Part shown: piece by piece, positions 1-8,340 of the stretch
Numbering within the stretch: the stretch's first letter is position 1
Layout: the number at the start of each line of letters is the position of its first letter
DNA from: Flavobacteriaceae bacterium
GTDB lineage: Bacteria > Bacteroidota > Bacteroidia > Flavobacteriales > Weeksellaceae
Assembly (NCBI GenBank): GCA_031273305.1
Contig: JAISSC010000202.1
Coordinates: forward strand, 1 to 33,743
Direction of reading: 5' to 3'
Length of the DNA stretch: 33,743 nt
Translations under genes and position numbers: made by a program
The notes under the pieces: generated by a model
Seen by the model: only the letters and a program-made list of their open reading frames with translations
What the model was told of the DNA's origin: nothing
Databases searched by the model: none

Positions 1-376
1 AAAGCGTTCAATATTGGGTTAAGAAATAATATTCATTACCTGTTTTTCACCTGACTTTGACACTTTCAAGAGCCTTGTTTTGTAACTATATAATAGTCAA
101 TATTTTATAATTTTTATGAACTAAAATGGGTGTTGCAGGCAGAAGCCTGAAAGGCTTGATTTTCATAACCGCAGGTCGGCGACCTGCGGGAAACGACAAC
201 CAATTACACCGCCTGAAAGGCGGGACTAGTCCTGCCTTTCAGGCATAGAGTGGGGGTGGGTATTCTCCGCAGGTCGGCGACCTGAGGTTATGAATATTCC
301 GCCCTCCGGGCTTTCAAAAAATCATTTAGGGTGACGCATAGTCAAAGTCAGGAGAATTTCGGTAATAAATGATTTA
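1..376. repeat. GC-rich palindromic intergenic block
   Basis: No gene is visible here. Bases 129-320 are much richer in G and C than the surroundings and are built from nested inverted repeats. One perfect stem-loop has CCGCAGGTC (169-177) and GACCTGCGG (181-189) with a 3-base loop. A near copy lies at 267-287. A third hairpin has arms GCCTGAAAGGC (211-221) and GCCTTTCAGGC (234-244) around the palindrome GGACTAGTCC, and the left arm is repeated at 145-155. Bases 163-177 also pair with 279-293 (14 of 15). A 12-bp inverted repeat, CCTGACTTTGAC at 50-61 and its complement at 341-352, brackets the block. It follows murI directly, so it may end that transcript, but it resembles a dispersed REP- or MITE-like element. 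Confidence 0.7.
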
Positions 377-1183
377 CTAGAAAATATTCAGCACTTTCAG
401 ATTTATATTAGTTCCAAAAAATTTCTTTGCTAATTTGGCAAAAGTAGGAGTGAGGTCGGAGACATAAAATTCATAAGCAGGTTTTGCATTGTAAGATGTC
501 CGCCTTTTCTTTTCCAAATCCTGTTTGATATAGTTGGCAACGATCAGAGGAGAATCAATTACCTGAATTTTATTCTGGTAAAAATGTTTTACCTCATTTA
601 GAATCAGGGGGTAATGAGTGCATCCTAAGATAAGAGAATCTATATTTTGCAGTTTTTTATTGTTAAGATAGGTTTTAAGAACAACATCCGAAATGTCGTG
701 ATTGTTAAATCCTTCCTCAATAACCGGTACCAGAAGAGGAGTTGCCAGTTCCTGAACTTCGATATGACGGTTTAACTTCCGGATACTTTTTTTGTAAATA
801 TGAGAGGCTATGGTCGATTTGGTTCCGATGACTCCCACATTTTGATTGAAAGTAAAAGCCATCTTTTCCGCTACGGGAGAAATAACATCATAAACCGGAA
901 CATTTTTTTCTTTGGCTAAGGATTTTACCTCATTCAAAGCATTAGATGTTGCCGTATTACAGGCAATAACAATGGCTTTACATCCTTTTTCCAATAAGAA
1001 CCGGGTAATATGGTTGGAGTATTCTATAATTACCTCTTTAGATTTATCCCCATAAGGAAGATGTTTGGAATCTCCAAAATAAATAAGGCTTTCATTAGGT
1101 AAAAGTCTTTTTATCTCTCTGGCAATAGTAAGTCCTCCCATTCCGGAGTCAAAAATACCTATAGGTTGATCTTCTTCTTTCAT
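377..1183 (-). CDS. murI: Glutamate racemase MurI
   Basis: This cytoplasmic enzyme interconverts L- and D-glutamate and supplies D-glutamate for peptidoglycan. The 268-residue length is normal for the family. The N-terminal motif FDSGMGG (11-17) carries the conserved Asp-Ser pair. The two catalytic cysteines are visible as C75 in ACNTATS and C188 in LGCTHYPL, the latter with the conserved His. The start is ATG in MKEEDQPIGIFDSG, the usual short distance before the first motif. It lies 28 bp downstream of hemW on the same strand and is probably co-transcribed with it. The palindromic block at 1-376 follows the stop codon. Nothing suggests damage. Confidence 0.96.
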   Translation of the reverse strand: MKEEDQPIGIFDSGMGGLTIAREIKRLLPNESLIYFGDSKHLPYGDKSKEVIIEYSNHITRFLLEKGCKAIVIACNTATSNALNEVKSLAKEKNVPVYDVISPVAEKMAFTFNQNVGVIGTKSTIASHIYKKSIRKLNRHIEVQELATPLLVPVIEEGFNNHDISDVVLKTYLNNKKLQNIDSLILGCTHYPLILNEVKHFYQNKIQVIDSPLIVANYIKQDLEKKRRTSYNAKPAYEFYVSDLTPTFAKLAKKFFGTNINLKVLNIF

Positions 1184-1211
1184 TGATGCAAAAATAGAAG
1201 TTTCTTAGTAA

Positions 1212-2348
1212 TTAATCAACGAAAAAGAATTGAGAGATAATTCCATCCGTTAAAAATAAAAATTCAGGGTTGATGGTTAGTATATGGTCGGTTATCTTTA
1301 TCTTGTTTTTAACTTCAGGATTAGCCAGTTCCCTATGAAAATGGTTGATAATAGGATGGGAAAATTCTTTTTCCAGTTCACGGATGTCGATTCCCCACAG
1401 GGTACGTAATCCGAGCATTATTCGTTCATTAAAACGGTCTTTTTCGCTTATTGTTTCTTCTTCCGCAGGAAGAATATCTTTTTCTAACGATCTTAAATAA
1501 TTCATGTTATGAGAGACGTTCCAGCTCCGTTTGTTTTTCCCGTCGTATGAATGAGCAGAAGGGCCTATACCCATGTAGGTTTTATTCTTCCAATAAGAGG
1601 TGTTGTGTCGGGAAAAAAAGCCTTTCTTCCCGAAATTTGAAAACTCATATTGGATATAGCCATTTTCCGATAATATCTTCCTAAGTAGTTCAAAATGACG
1701 AAATTGTTTGTCTTCTTCCACAGGAGGAATTTTTCCTTTTCTTATCTGAAATTCAAAAGCAGTTTTAGGCTCTACGGTTAATGCATAAGAAGAAATATGA
1801 GGAATTTCCAGAGTTAATGCTTTATCCAGATTGGTCAGCCACCTTTCATCCGTAGTAGTTTGTCCTCCATATATCAGATCAATAGTAATATTTTCAAAAC
1901 CCTTATCTTGTGCATTTTTGATACAGCTTTCTGCCTGTTTGGAATTATGTGTCCGATTCATGAATTTCAAATCCTCATCAAAAAAAGACTGGATTCCGAT
2001 GCTTAAACGGTTTATGGGGGTTTTTTCCTTAAGGAAAGTAAGATATTCATCAGATAAATTTTCGGGGTTGGCTTCCAGAGTGATTTCAGTAGTCTGGGAA
2101 ATATCGTAATTTTCTTCTATCTTACGGAATAAAAAATCCAGTTCCTGTGGAGAAAGCAGGGAAGGAGTTCCGCCACCGAAATAGAGGGTTTCTATATGTA
2201 TGGCATTCATTTCCTCTTTCCTCATGAATAGTTCCTTTCCTATGGATTCAATCAGTTTTGACTTAAGCTCCAGTCGGGTAGAAAAATGAAAATTGCAGTA
2301 ATTGCATTTCTTTGTACAAAAAGGAATATGGATATAAAGCCCTGCCAT
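1212..2348 (-). CDS. hemW: Radical SAM heme chaperone HemW
   Basis: This is a radical S-adenosylmethionine protein of the HemN-like superfamily. C11, C15 and C18 form the CxxxCxxC iron-sulfur motif, followed by N-F, which fits HemW (CxxxCxxCxF) rather than true coproporphyrinogen dehydrogenase HemN (CxxxCxxCxC). The GGGTPS motif is at 58-63 and GPSAHS at about 262-267. HNTSYW (248-253) matches the HNxxYW heme-binding signature of HemW. In characterised family members the protein binds heme and passes it to acceptor proteins; oxygen-independent coproporphyrinogen oxidation is the older, less likely label. The length (378) is typical. A TACTTTTG box at 2385-2392 on the minus strand lies just upstream, so hemW probably starts a hemW-murI transcript. 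Confidence 0.93.
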   Translation of the reverse strand: MAGLYIHIPFCTKKCNYCNFHFSTRLELKSKLIESIGKELFMRKEEMNAIHIETLYFGGGTPSLLSPQELDFLFRKIEENYDISQTTEITLEANPENLSDEYLTFLKEKTPINRLSIGIQSFFDEDLKFMNRTHNSKQAESCIKNAQDKGFENITIDLIYGGQTTTDERWLTNLDKALTLEIPHISSYALTVEPKTAFEFQIRKGKIPPVEEDKQFRHFELLRKILSENGYIQYEFSNFGKKGFFSRHNTSYWKNKTYMGIGPSAHSYDGKNKRSWNVSHNMNYLRSLEKDILPAEEETISEKDRFNERIMLGLRTLWGIDIRELEKEFSHPIINHFHRELANPEVKNKIKITDHILTINPEFLFLTDGIISQFFFVD

Positions 2349-2384
2349 AGCAAATTAAAATCAGGTAAAGTTTATACGTTCGTA

Positions 2385-2392
2385 CAAAAGTA
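2385..2392 (-). promoter_or_regulatory. Candidate -7 box for hemW-murI
   Basis: On the minus strand this reads TACTTTTG, matching the Bacteroidota -7 consensus TAnnTTTG. It lies 37 bp upstream of the hemW ATG, giving a short leader. No clear TTG -33 box is seen at the expected distance, so the call rests on the -7 box alone. Confidence 0.45.
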
Positions 2393-2459
2393 CAACAAGT
2401 AAAAATAGTTTTAGGCTTATTTAATCGCAGATTCAACTAACGAATGCAACATTTGGGTA

Positions 2460-2483
2460 GGGACGTCCCTGTGTGGGCGTCTC
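2460..2483. repeat. GC-rich hairpin downstream of nuoN
   Basis: GACGTCC (2462-2468) pairs with GGGCGTC (2475-2481) across a 6-base loop with one G-U pair, inside an otherwise AT-rich 163-bp gap. It follows the nuoN stop codon, but no T-run follows on the minus strand, so it is not a textbook intrinsic terminator. It could be a mobile palindromic repeat or a 3'-end stabiliser. Confidence 0.4.
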
Positions 2484-2511
2484 CTTGAACCTACAAATTG
2501 AACTTACGCAG

Positions 2512-3906
2512 TTAGTTGGTTAGAGCAAAACAGTTAAACACCGGTTCGGGATATATACCCAGAACAATAATTAAAACAACTATAACCACAGCTATAATAT
2601 TATAAACCAAAGGAGCCTTTCGGGCGTTTTGAAGTTCCGGATATTCAGGTTTGAAATACATGGCTATGATCAGTTTTAGATAGTAAGCAATACTTATAGC
2701 CGAGCCAATAATACCGATAAACACCAAAGTAGGCTGAGTAGGGAAAGTCTGGATAAATAAAGTCAGTTTAGCGATAAAACCGGAAGTTAAAGGGATTCCT
2801 GCCATAGATAAGAGGGAAACGGAGGTAGTCAGAGCGAGAACCGGTTGTTTTTTAGCCAGTCCGTTGAATATGCTAATGTCTGAAATTCCGTGTGATACCC
2901 TTTCCACGTAGATAAGACTGATAAAAGCCCCTACGGTAGCTAAGGAATACGCAAGCAGATAAAACGCAAGAGTATATACCGAATTGACATCCGTATTAAA
3001 ATAAATTAACAGCAGGTATCCGGCATGGGATATACTGGAATACGCCAGCATCCTTTTTGCGTTTTTTTGTAAAACGCCTACAATATTTGCAGTTAGCAGG
3101 GTTAAGATAGCAAGATAGAAAATAATATATTGCCATTCATTAAGTTGACCCACAAAAGCAGTTTCAACCAGTTTATATAAAGCTACAAACCCGGATATTT
3201 TTACTACGGAAGCCATAAAAGCTGTTATCAGTGAAGGAGCACCCTCGTATACGTCCGGAGCCCAAAAATGAAATGGTGCTATGGATATTTTGAATAATAA
3301 ACCTACTAATAACAAAATAATTCCGGTCATATAAATAGTGGGATAATGGGCAGTCCCTATGCTGTATTGCCTGATACTGTTCAAATCAAATGAACCCGTA
3401 GTTCCGTAAATTAAAGCAATCCCGAATAATAAAAATCCGGTGGCAAAAGCTCCCAGTAAAAAATATTTAATAGATGCCTCATTGGAACGCAGGTCATTTT
3501 TATTACTTCCCGCCAAAACATAAAGAGGTATGGATAAAATCTCAATACCTAAGAATAAACTCACCAGATTCTGATAAGAAAAAAGTACAATTCCTCCGCA
3601 AAGAGCAAAGAGCAACAGGCTGTAAACTTCTGCCTGATGATGGTCGATAAGGCGGAATGCATATCTTCCTAAAAGGAATATTAATAAGGTGGTAACACAG
3701 GATATTTGAGTAAAGATTTTAGCTGTTTGGTCGAAGATAAACATAGAAGCATAACGGGAGAAGAAAGTACAGTCGCCATAGAAGGAAGCCGCAAGAGCTA
3801 TAATTAGTCCTGCAACTGCAACTGGCTGTGAATATTTTCCGGAACCTAAAACTCCGGAATACAGACTTAAAATAGCCGCTATGAAAATGATGATAATGAT
3901 GCTCAT
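2512..3906 (-). CDS. nuoN: NADH-quinone oxidoreductase subunit N
   Basis: This is an antiporter-like proton-pumping membrane subunit of respiratory complex I. Its 464 residues are nearly all hydrophobic, with about 13-14 membrane segments. The hallmark of the family is PFHFWAPDVYEGAP (211-224), preceded by K206 in the proton channel. K236, the KR pair at 284-285, the AYSSISHAGYLL stretch (288-299) and a buried Glu at 122 also fit NuoN. The gene stands alone: the next gene upstream runs the other way and encodes a secreted glycosidase, and no other nuo gene is in the window. In most Bacteroidota nuoN directly follows nuoM, so it was either moved or the operon has been split. A weak -7 box precedes it at 3943-3950. 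Confidence 0.93.
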   Translation of the reverse strand: MSIIIIIFIAAILSLYSGVLGSGKYSQPVAVAGLIIALAASFYGDCTFFSRYASMFIFDQTAKIFTQISCVTTLLIFLLGRYAFRLIDHHQAEVYSLLLFALCGGIVLFSYQNLVSLFLGIEILSIPLYVLAGSNKNDLRSNEASIKYFLLGAFATGFLLFGIALIYGTTGSFDLNSIRQYSIGTAHYPTIYMTGIILLLVGLLFKISIAPFHFWAPDVYEGAPSLITAFMASVVKISGFVALYKLVETAFVGQLNEWQYIIFYLAILTLLTANIVGVLQKNAKRMLAYSSISHAGYLLLIYFNTDVNSVYTLAFYLLAYSLATVGAFISLIYVERVSHGISDISIFNGLAKKQPVLALTTSVSLLSMAGIPLTSGFIAKLTLFIQTFPTQPTLVFIGIIGSAISIAYYLKLIIAMYFKPEYPELQNARKAPLVYNIIAVVIVVLIIVLGIYPEPVFNCFALTN

Positions 3907-3942
3907 TATAACTTATAATTTTGTTTTATTCAATTTTGCAGC

Positions 3943-3950
3943 CAAAGTTA
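3943..3950 (-). promoter_or_regulatory. Candidate -7 box for nuoN
   Basis: The minus strand reads TAACTTTG (TAnnTTTG) 37 bp before the nuoN ATG. A -33 TTG is not evident. It suggests that the detached nuoN has its own promoter. Confidence 0.35.
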
Positions 3951-4029
3951 CTGTTTTTGGATTAAACTAAGAAATTAAAAAAGTAAAAGAATCTGTCGCA
4001 GATTCAGCTAATGATTACGATTAATTGTG

Positions 4030-4037
4030 TACTTTTG
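4030..4037 (+). promoter_or_regulatory. Candidate -7 box for the secreted glycosidase-like gene
   Basis: TACTTTTG on the plus strand matches TAnnTTTG and would leave a leader of about 100 bases before the ATG at 4144. No convincing -33 box is seen, so confidence is low. Confidence 0.3.
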
Positions 4038-4143
4038 TACCCGACCTATGAGATTTTTAATTTCATTGTAACTATATGAATATTAGTCATAAAGGTACTA
4101 AAACTCAAAGTTTTTTCAAAGTTAAAGATATAAAACTACTTTC

Positions 4144-5400
4144 ATGAAAACCACTACATTATTTTATTTTGTATTTATATTTTGTTCAATTCAGGCACAG
4201 GTTAATTGGGTAAAACACGGACAAAATCCGGTGTTAGTTCCTTCTAATAATCTGTATGAGCAATATATAGGAGGACCAAGTGTCATAAAAGATGAAGGAG
4301 TGTTTAAAATGTACTATGCTTCAACCGGATTGGATAAAAAGGGGAGAATAATGATGGCTACTTCTACGGATGGAGTGAATTGGGATAAAAAGGCTCAGCC
4401 TGTTTTAGATGTAAATCCCGTTGCAGGCTCGTGGGATGGTTTTTTTCTGGATTGTCCGGAGGTGATTAAAGACAATACAGGTTATAAAATGTATTATTTT
4501 GCACAACCGGGTGATGATCCCTTACAAAGTGCTATCGGATTAGCAACTTCTACTGATGGAATTAATTGGGTAAGACATCCTTCAAATCCTGTTTTGGTTT
4601 CCGGAGAAAATCCTGATGATATAGATTATTATTATATCGAATCTCCGGCTGTCACATATATGGATGGTAAATATTACATGTCGTATACGGCAGTGGATGC
4701 TTTATATTTAACCAGAACAGCTTTAGCTTTTTCTGATGATGGGATCAATTGGCAGAAGCATTCCGATAATCCGATATTTGATATTTATAAAGACCCTGAT
4801 GCCTCTAATTTATACATATGGGATGGTGGAGCCTCAAGAATGCCTACCATGCTGTCAAGAAATGAAAAGCTCGAAGTTTGGTATACCGGTATTTCAGTTT
4901 ATAATAGGTATTATCTCGATGAAACGGCATTACATATAGGTTATGCACATTCTCCGGATAAAGGAGCAACATGGATTAAATATAATAATAACCCGGTTTT
5001 GAGTACAACCTCTCCTCCTTTTACCGAATTTGAAACAAGAGGACCTGTAGCCTCCGACGTAATTTATGATGAAGATGATAAAATATATAAAATGTGGTAT
5101 GAAACAAAATATGGTTTTGGAATGGCTATCGGTATAGATGAAGCCTTACAATCGGAGGCTTATCTTACGGATGATTTACAAATATCTGTTTATCCTAATC
5201 CGGTCGAGGGAGCTTTTTTTATAAATTTAAATAATTCCCTTACCGATTATAATATCCGTATAACAGATATTTACGGCAACATTCTTTTAAGAGAAAAGAA
5301 TAAGAATTATATAGATATTTCGGGGTATGAATCAGGAGTATATATAGTAACGATAGAAACAGGAAGTAAAGAAACATCGGTTAAGATTATAAAGAAGTAA
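4144..5400 (+). CDS. T9SS-secreted five-bladed propeller glycosidase-like protein
   Basis: The 418-residue protein begins with a signal peptide (MKTTTLFYFVFIFCSIQAQ, cleaved near 19). The body (20 to about 340) has a motif repeated about five times: Asn/Thr-Trp, two or three residues, His or other polar residue, then NPVL or a variant (NWVKHGQNPVL, NWVRHPSNPVL, NWQKHSDNPIF, TWIKYNNNPVL), with KMYY-type strands between. This is the five-bladed propeller pattern of the GH43/GH32/GH130-like glycosidases. Acidic residues in blades (for example DCPEV near 103 and ESPAV) could be catalytic, but I cannot assign a GH family or substrate. The C-terminal 75 residues start at SVYPNPVEG and end in a basic stretch: a type A T9SS sorting domain, implying secretion and cell-surface attachment. 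It appears monocistronic. Confidence 0.8.
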   Translation: MKTTTLFYFVFIFCSIQAQVNWVKHGQNPVLVPSNNLYEQYIGGPSVIKDEGVFKMYYASTGLDKKGRIMMATSTDGVNWDKKAQPVLDVNPVAGSWDGFFLDCPEVIKDNTGYKMYYFAQPGDDPLQSAIGLATSTDGINWVRHPSNPVLVSGENPDDIDYYYIESPAVTYMDGKYYMSYTAVDALYLTRTALAFSDDGINWQKHSDNPIFDIYKDPDASNLYIWDGGASRMPTMLSRNEKLEVWYTGISVYNRYYLDETALHIGYAHSPDKGATWIKYNNNPVLSTTSPPFTEFETRGPVASDVIYDEDDKIYKMWYETKYGFGMAIGIDEALQSEAYLTDDLQISVYPNPVEGAFFINLNNSLTDYNIRITDIYGNILLREKNKNYIDISGYESGVYIVTIETGSKETSVKIIKK

Positions 5401-5455
5401 GCTAATTAACCTGAGTTAGGGATAAGAACGGAGCACGGTTTTGAGGGGAATCATT

Positions 5456-5490
5456 ATAAAAGAGGCTGCCCGGTTTCCCGAACAGCCTCT
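5456..5490 (-). terminator. Intrinsic terminator of the thioesterase gene
   Basis: AGAGGCTG (5461-5468) pairs with CAGCCTCT (5483-5490), with an inner CGG/CCG pairing. On the minus strand the stem is followed by TTTTATAAT. It sits 34 bp beyond the stop of the minus-strand thioesterase and may also stop transcripts coming from the plus-strand gene. Confidence 0.8.
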
Positions 5491-5524
5491 GTAAAACCAC
5501 AAAATGAAACGTTGTTCAATTACT

Positions 5525-5908
5525 TTATACCACAGAAACAGGTCTCTTATTTTCATCGATCGCCACGAAGGTAAATTCTCCGTTTACGGCTTTTTCGCGT
5601 TTATCCGAGTACATCTGTTCTATAAAAATCTCCACATTTACCTTTAAACTAGTATTGCCTATATAGGTTACTCTGCCTATGAGTTCCACGATAGTTCCTC
5701 CGGGTATGGGTTTCTTAAAATCAATCCTGTCGCTGCTTACCGTTACTACCTGTTTATGACAAAAACGGGTGGCAGTGATAAAAGCGACCTCATCCATCCA
5801 CTGCATGGATTGTCCCCCGAATAAGGTGTCATAATGATTAGTTGTATTAGGAAATACAGCTTTAAAGATTCTGGATTCAGAATTTTTCTTTCGTTCTTCT
5901 ACGGTCAT
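5525..5908 (-). CDS. Hotdog-fold acyl-CoA thioesterase
   Basis: The 127-residue protein has the compact length of a single hotdog domain. The active-site region NHYDTLFGGQSMQWMDEVAF (24-43) matches the N-x-x-D-x-x-F/L-G-G-x-x-M-x-x-M-D motif of YciA/ACOT-type acyl-CoA hydrolases, with Asp27 and the helix holding MDE. Known relatives release CoA from fatty acyl-CoA in the cytoplasm; chain-length preference cannot be read from sequence. The gene is single, with a strong terminator behind it and its ATG followed by a charged helix (TVEERKKNSES). The name YciA would be reasonable but paralogues exist, so no symbol is given. Confidence 0.88.
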   Translation of the reverse strand: MTVEERKKNSESRIFKAVFPNTTNHYDTLFGGQSMQWMDEVAFITATRFCHKQVVTVSSDRIDFKKPIPGGTIVELIGRVTYIGNTSLKVNVEIFIEQMYSDKREKAVNGEFTFVAIDENKRPVSVV

Positions 5909-5961
5909 ATTTTTATTAGTTTGTATGTTATTAATTATCTATAATCTTGAATCAAAAAACT

Positions 5962-5996
5962 CAAAAATTGAGGTGCCTAATTTCTTAGGCAACCTC
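5962..5996 (-). terminator. Intrinsic terminator of the cobalamin-riboswitch operon
   Basis: GAGGTGCCTAA (5970-5980) pairs with TTAGGCAACCTC (5985-5996) with one bulged base and a 4-base loop. On the minus strand a T-rich run (AATTTTTG) follows. It lies about 30 bp after the stop of the last gene of the five-gene operon. Confidence 0.8.
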
Positions 5997-6026
5997 CTTT
6001 TAAGTGTTAATTGTGAAAGTAATGGG

Positions 6027-8312
6027 TTATCTTTTTATAATCTTATACGTCTTATTGTCGACTTTTATTATATAAATTCCTGAATTAAGATTAGGTACAT
6101 TTATCCGGTTCTTTCCGTTGCTTAGAGCCTGTTCGTGTACTTTGGCTCCGGTTACGGAATAAATAGATAAAGTACTTGCCTTATCCGCTTCAACAAAGAA
6201 ATATTCAGTAAATGGATTAGGATATAGTTGCAGAGACAAGGTAGTTTTTATATCGTCTGTTCCCATTAGAGAGGTCACATTTACCGTAAGTTCATGTTTA
6301 ACGATCTTACCGTTGGAATTAAAAATAATTTCAAGAATGGCAGTTCCGACCTTTACTGGGGTTATAACCAACCGGTCTTGTTCATCAATTACCGCACTAA
6401 TAACTCCGTCATTATCAGTTTCCTTAAGACTTTTTACAATTGCCAATGCAAAGTTATCATCATCGGTTACTTTGTCTTTAAGGTCAATATCGGTTACAGA
6501 ATTAATATCTATGGAAGAAGCTAATTTGGTAGAAGCTGTTTCGGATAATTTAGGCGTGGAATTATCCGGGAAAACAGGCAAAGCAGTGAACCAGTAATAA
6601 TCGTTTAATTGATAAGTATTAGATAAAACTCCCTCGTTGGTTACAATATGAACCCAGTTTTTCTGATAATGAGAGCCGTATCCGTTTTCTGTTGTGGTAA
6701 TTACCAGATTATCAGTTACCGGGTCTATTCGCAAACCGGCTCCGTAAAAGACCTGATTGTAGGAGCCTTCCTGTCCGGGAATTTGATAAAAGGATGTATT
6801 TAAAGTATCGGTATCAATATCATATTTGATTACGGTGTTTCCACCACCTATAAATCCGCCACCGCTAGTCCAATAGAGCACGTTGTTTTGTGTACTTGAA
6901 CAGAATCCTCCGGCATTCCATGCTCCCCATGAGCCTGAAATGGAAGCAGATACTGTTATTTCTTCTGTCTCTAAAGTTAGAGGATTGACCTTTATCAATT
7001 TGCTGCCGGCTCCAATCCATACGTTTCCGTCTTTGGACTGGGTGATGGTGTTAACAGATGTATTGGCTATGGTTTGTATTATTGTATGGGATATAGGGTC
7101 AATAACAAAAACGCCCGTACTTTGTTTTGTGGCAAAAACATATTTGGAAGTACGGATCATATTCCCGATTTGGTAGTTATTTCCTCCGGTTCCTTCAATA
7201 AGATTTCCGACCGTAAGGTTTTTAATGTCGAACAAGTAAATTCCTTTGGAAGTTCCTATATATCCGGTATTTTCATCCACTCCGATGAAAGTTCTTCCAT
7301 CGCCTCCGCCTATGTCGTCAAATGAGGCTTTCTTTTTTAAGGTTTTTGCATCCGCTATTACCAGTCTTCCTCCTTTTTTAGCTTCAGTTCCTTTCTGTTT
7401 GGATACCAGATAAAAATTGTCTCCGTAAATGGTGCCATATTGAGTAGTAACCCCAAGAGTATGTCCGTCATTTTCCTTTCTGTAAGCATTATAAATAAAA
7501 TCTCCATTCTCGGTTAAGAAATTAACGGAACCATCGGCATGTCCAAACCAGTCTTCATTAACAAAGAAAATTCCCTTAGTATAATCATATTCAGTTTCCT
7601 GATAAGTAGAAACGCCCGTAAAGGTTTCGCTTAATGGTTGGGAGACAAGTCCGGGGGCAAAAGACCAAGCATCCCAAGAGCCATCTTTCAATTTTCGACT
7701 GGAGGCTCCCAAGCCGGAATATCCAAAACTACCTCCTTCTTCTTTAACCCAATAAGACCAGTATGCTGAGTTCCACCCTGATTGCCAATGGTCGTTAGTG
7801 TCGGAGCTTGTCCAATTATCAAAATTATAGGAGTAAGTAGCCACTATTCCATCGACAGGATAGTCAGGATACGTAGTGTCTCCGCTCAAAATAAGGGCTA
7901 TGGTATTTTTCTGATCCAAATCAAATCCAAATCCTCCTATGGCACTTCCAAGACCGGCTCCGGTATAATATTCTAAAATGTAAAAACGAGGGTCTGCTTT
8001 GGCAATAGCATTTATCATATCGATTCCGTAAGCATCTCCGTCCCATTTATATCCCCATACCAGAGCATCTTGGGTTTTTCCGTCATTCCATTGAACCACT
8101 AAAGCGGCTTTGTTACTTCCTTCTCCTACCCAATATTCAATATCATCGAAAGAGAAAGTCTCATCTGCCGCAGATTTTAACTTTTTGGCAGATTTTAAGG
8201 TTCCTGTTTGTTCCTGATTCAGGTCATTTCTCGGAAATCCCTGAATACTGATTTGCGCTGTTATTCCCCACGATAAAAGCAGGGAAATGAACAATAAATA
8301 AACTTTTTTCAT
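6027..8312 (-). CDS. T9SS-secreted YncE-like propeller protein in a B12-regulated operon
   Basis: The 761-residue protein is the last gene of the riboswitch-controlled operon. It has a signal peptide (1-20, ending GITAQ) and no lipobox. Residues about 50-230 form a domain opening with DDIEYWVGEGSNKAALVVQW and containing GFGFDLD; I recall this pattern from Bacteroidota cell-surface proteins but know no assigned function. Residues about 235-590 are a YncE/DUF5074-like beta-propeller (repeated strands such as GRLVIADAKTL and VFVIDPISHTI), related to the two lipoproteins encoded upstream. A beta-sandwich-like region follows (about 605-685). The last 70 residues (LQLYPNPFTEY to KIIKR) are a type A T9SS sorting signal. 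I infer a secreted or surface-anchored corrinoid-binding protein; this is not shown by sequence. It begins 28 bp after the PKD lipoprotein gene. Confidence 0.78.
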   Translation of the reverse strand: MKKVYLLFISLLLSWGITAQISIQGFPRNDLNQEQTGTLKSAKKLKSAADETFSFDDIEYWVGEGSNKAALVVQWNDGKTQDALVWGYKWDGDAYGIDMINAIAKADPRFYILEYYTGAGLGSAIGGFGFDLDQKNTIALILSGDTTYPDYPVDGIVATYSYNFDNWTSSDTNDHWQSGWNSAYWSYWVKEEGGSFGYSGLGASSRKLKDGSWDAWSFAPGLVSQPLSETFTGVSTYQETEYDYTKGIFFVNEDWFGHADGSVNFLTENGDFIYNAYRKENDGHTLGVTTQYGTIYGDNFYLVSKQKGTEAKKGGRLVIADAKTLKKKASFDDIGGGDGRTFIGVDENTGYIGTSKGIYLFDIKNLTVGNLIEGTGGNNYQIGNMIRTSKYVFATKQSTGVFVIDPISHTIIQTIANTSVNTITQSKDGNVWIGAGSKLIKVNPLTLETEEITVSASISGSWGAWNAGGFCSSTQNNVLYWTSGGGFIGGGNTVIKYDIDTDTLNTSFYQIPGQEGSYNQVFYGAGLRIDPVTDNLVITTTENGYGSHYQKNWVHIVTNEGVLSNTYQLNDYYWFTALPVFPDNSTPKLSETASTKLASSIDINSVTDIDLKDKVTDDDNFALAIVKSLKETDNDGVISAVIDEQDRLVITPVKVGTAILEIIFNSNGKIVKHELTVNVTSLMGTDDIKTTLSLQLYPNPFTEYFFVEADKASTLSIYSVTGAKVHEQALSNGKNRINVPNLNSGIYIIKVDNKTYKIIKR

Positions 8313-8340
8313 GCTATGTTGATTTTAAATTTATGTGTTA

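Noticed and set aside
6294-7325. Several plus-strand frames of 76-97 codons inside the 761-residue gene
   Set aside because: They are antisense shadows of a clear coding frame with signal peptide and sorting domain.
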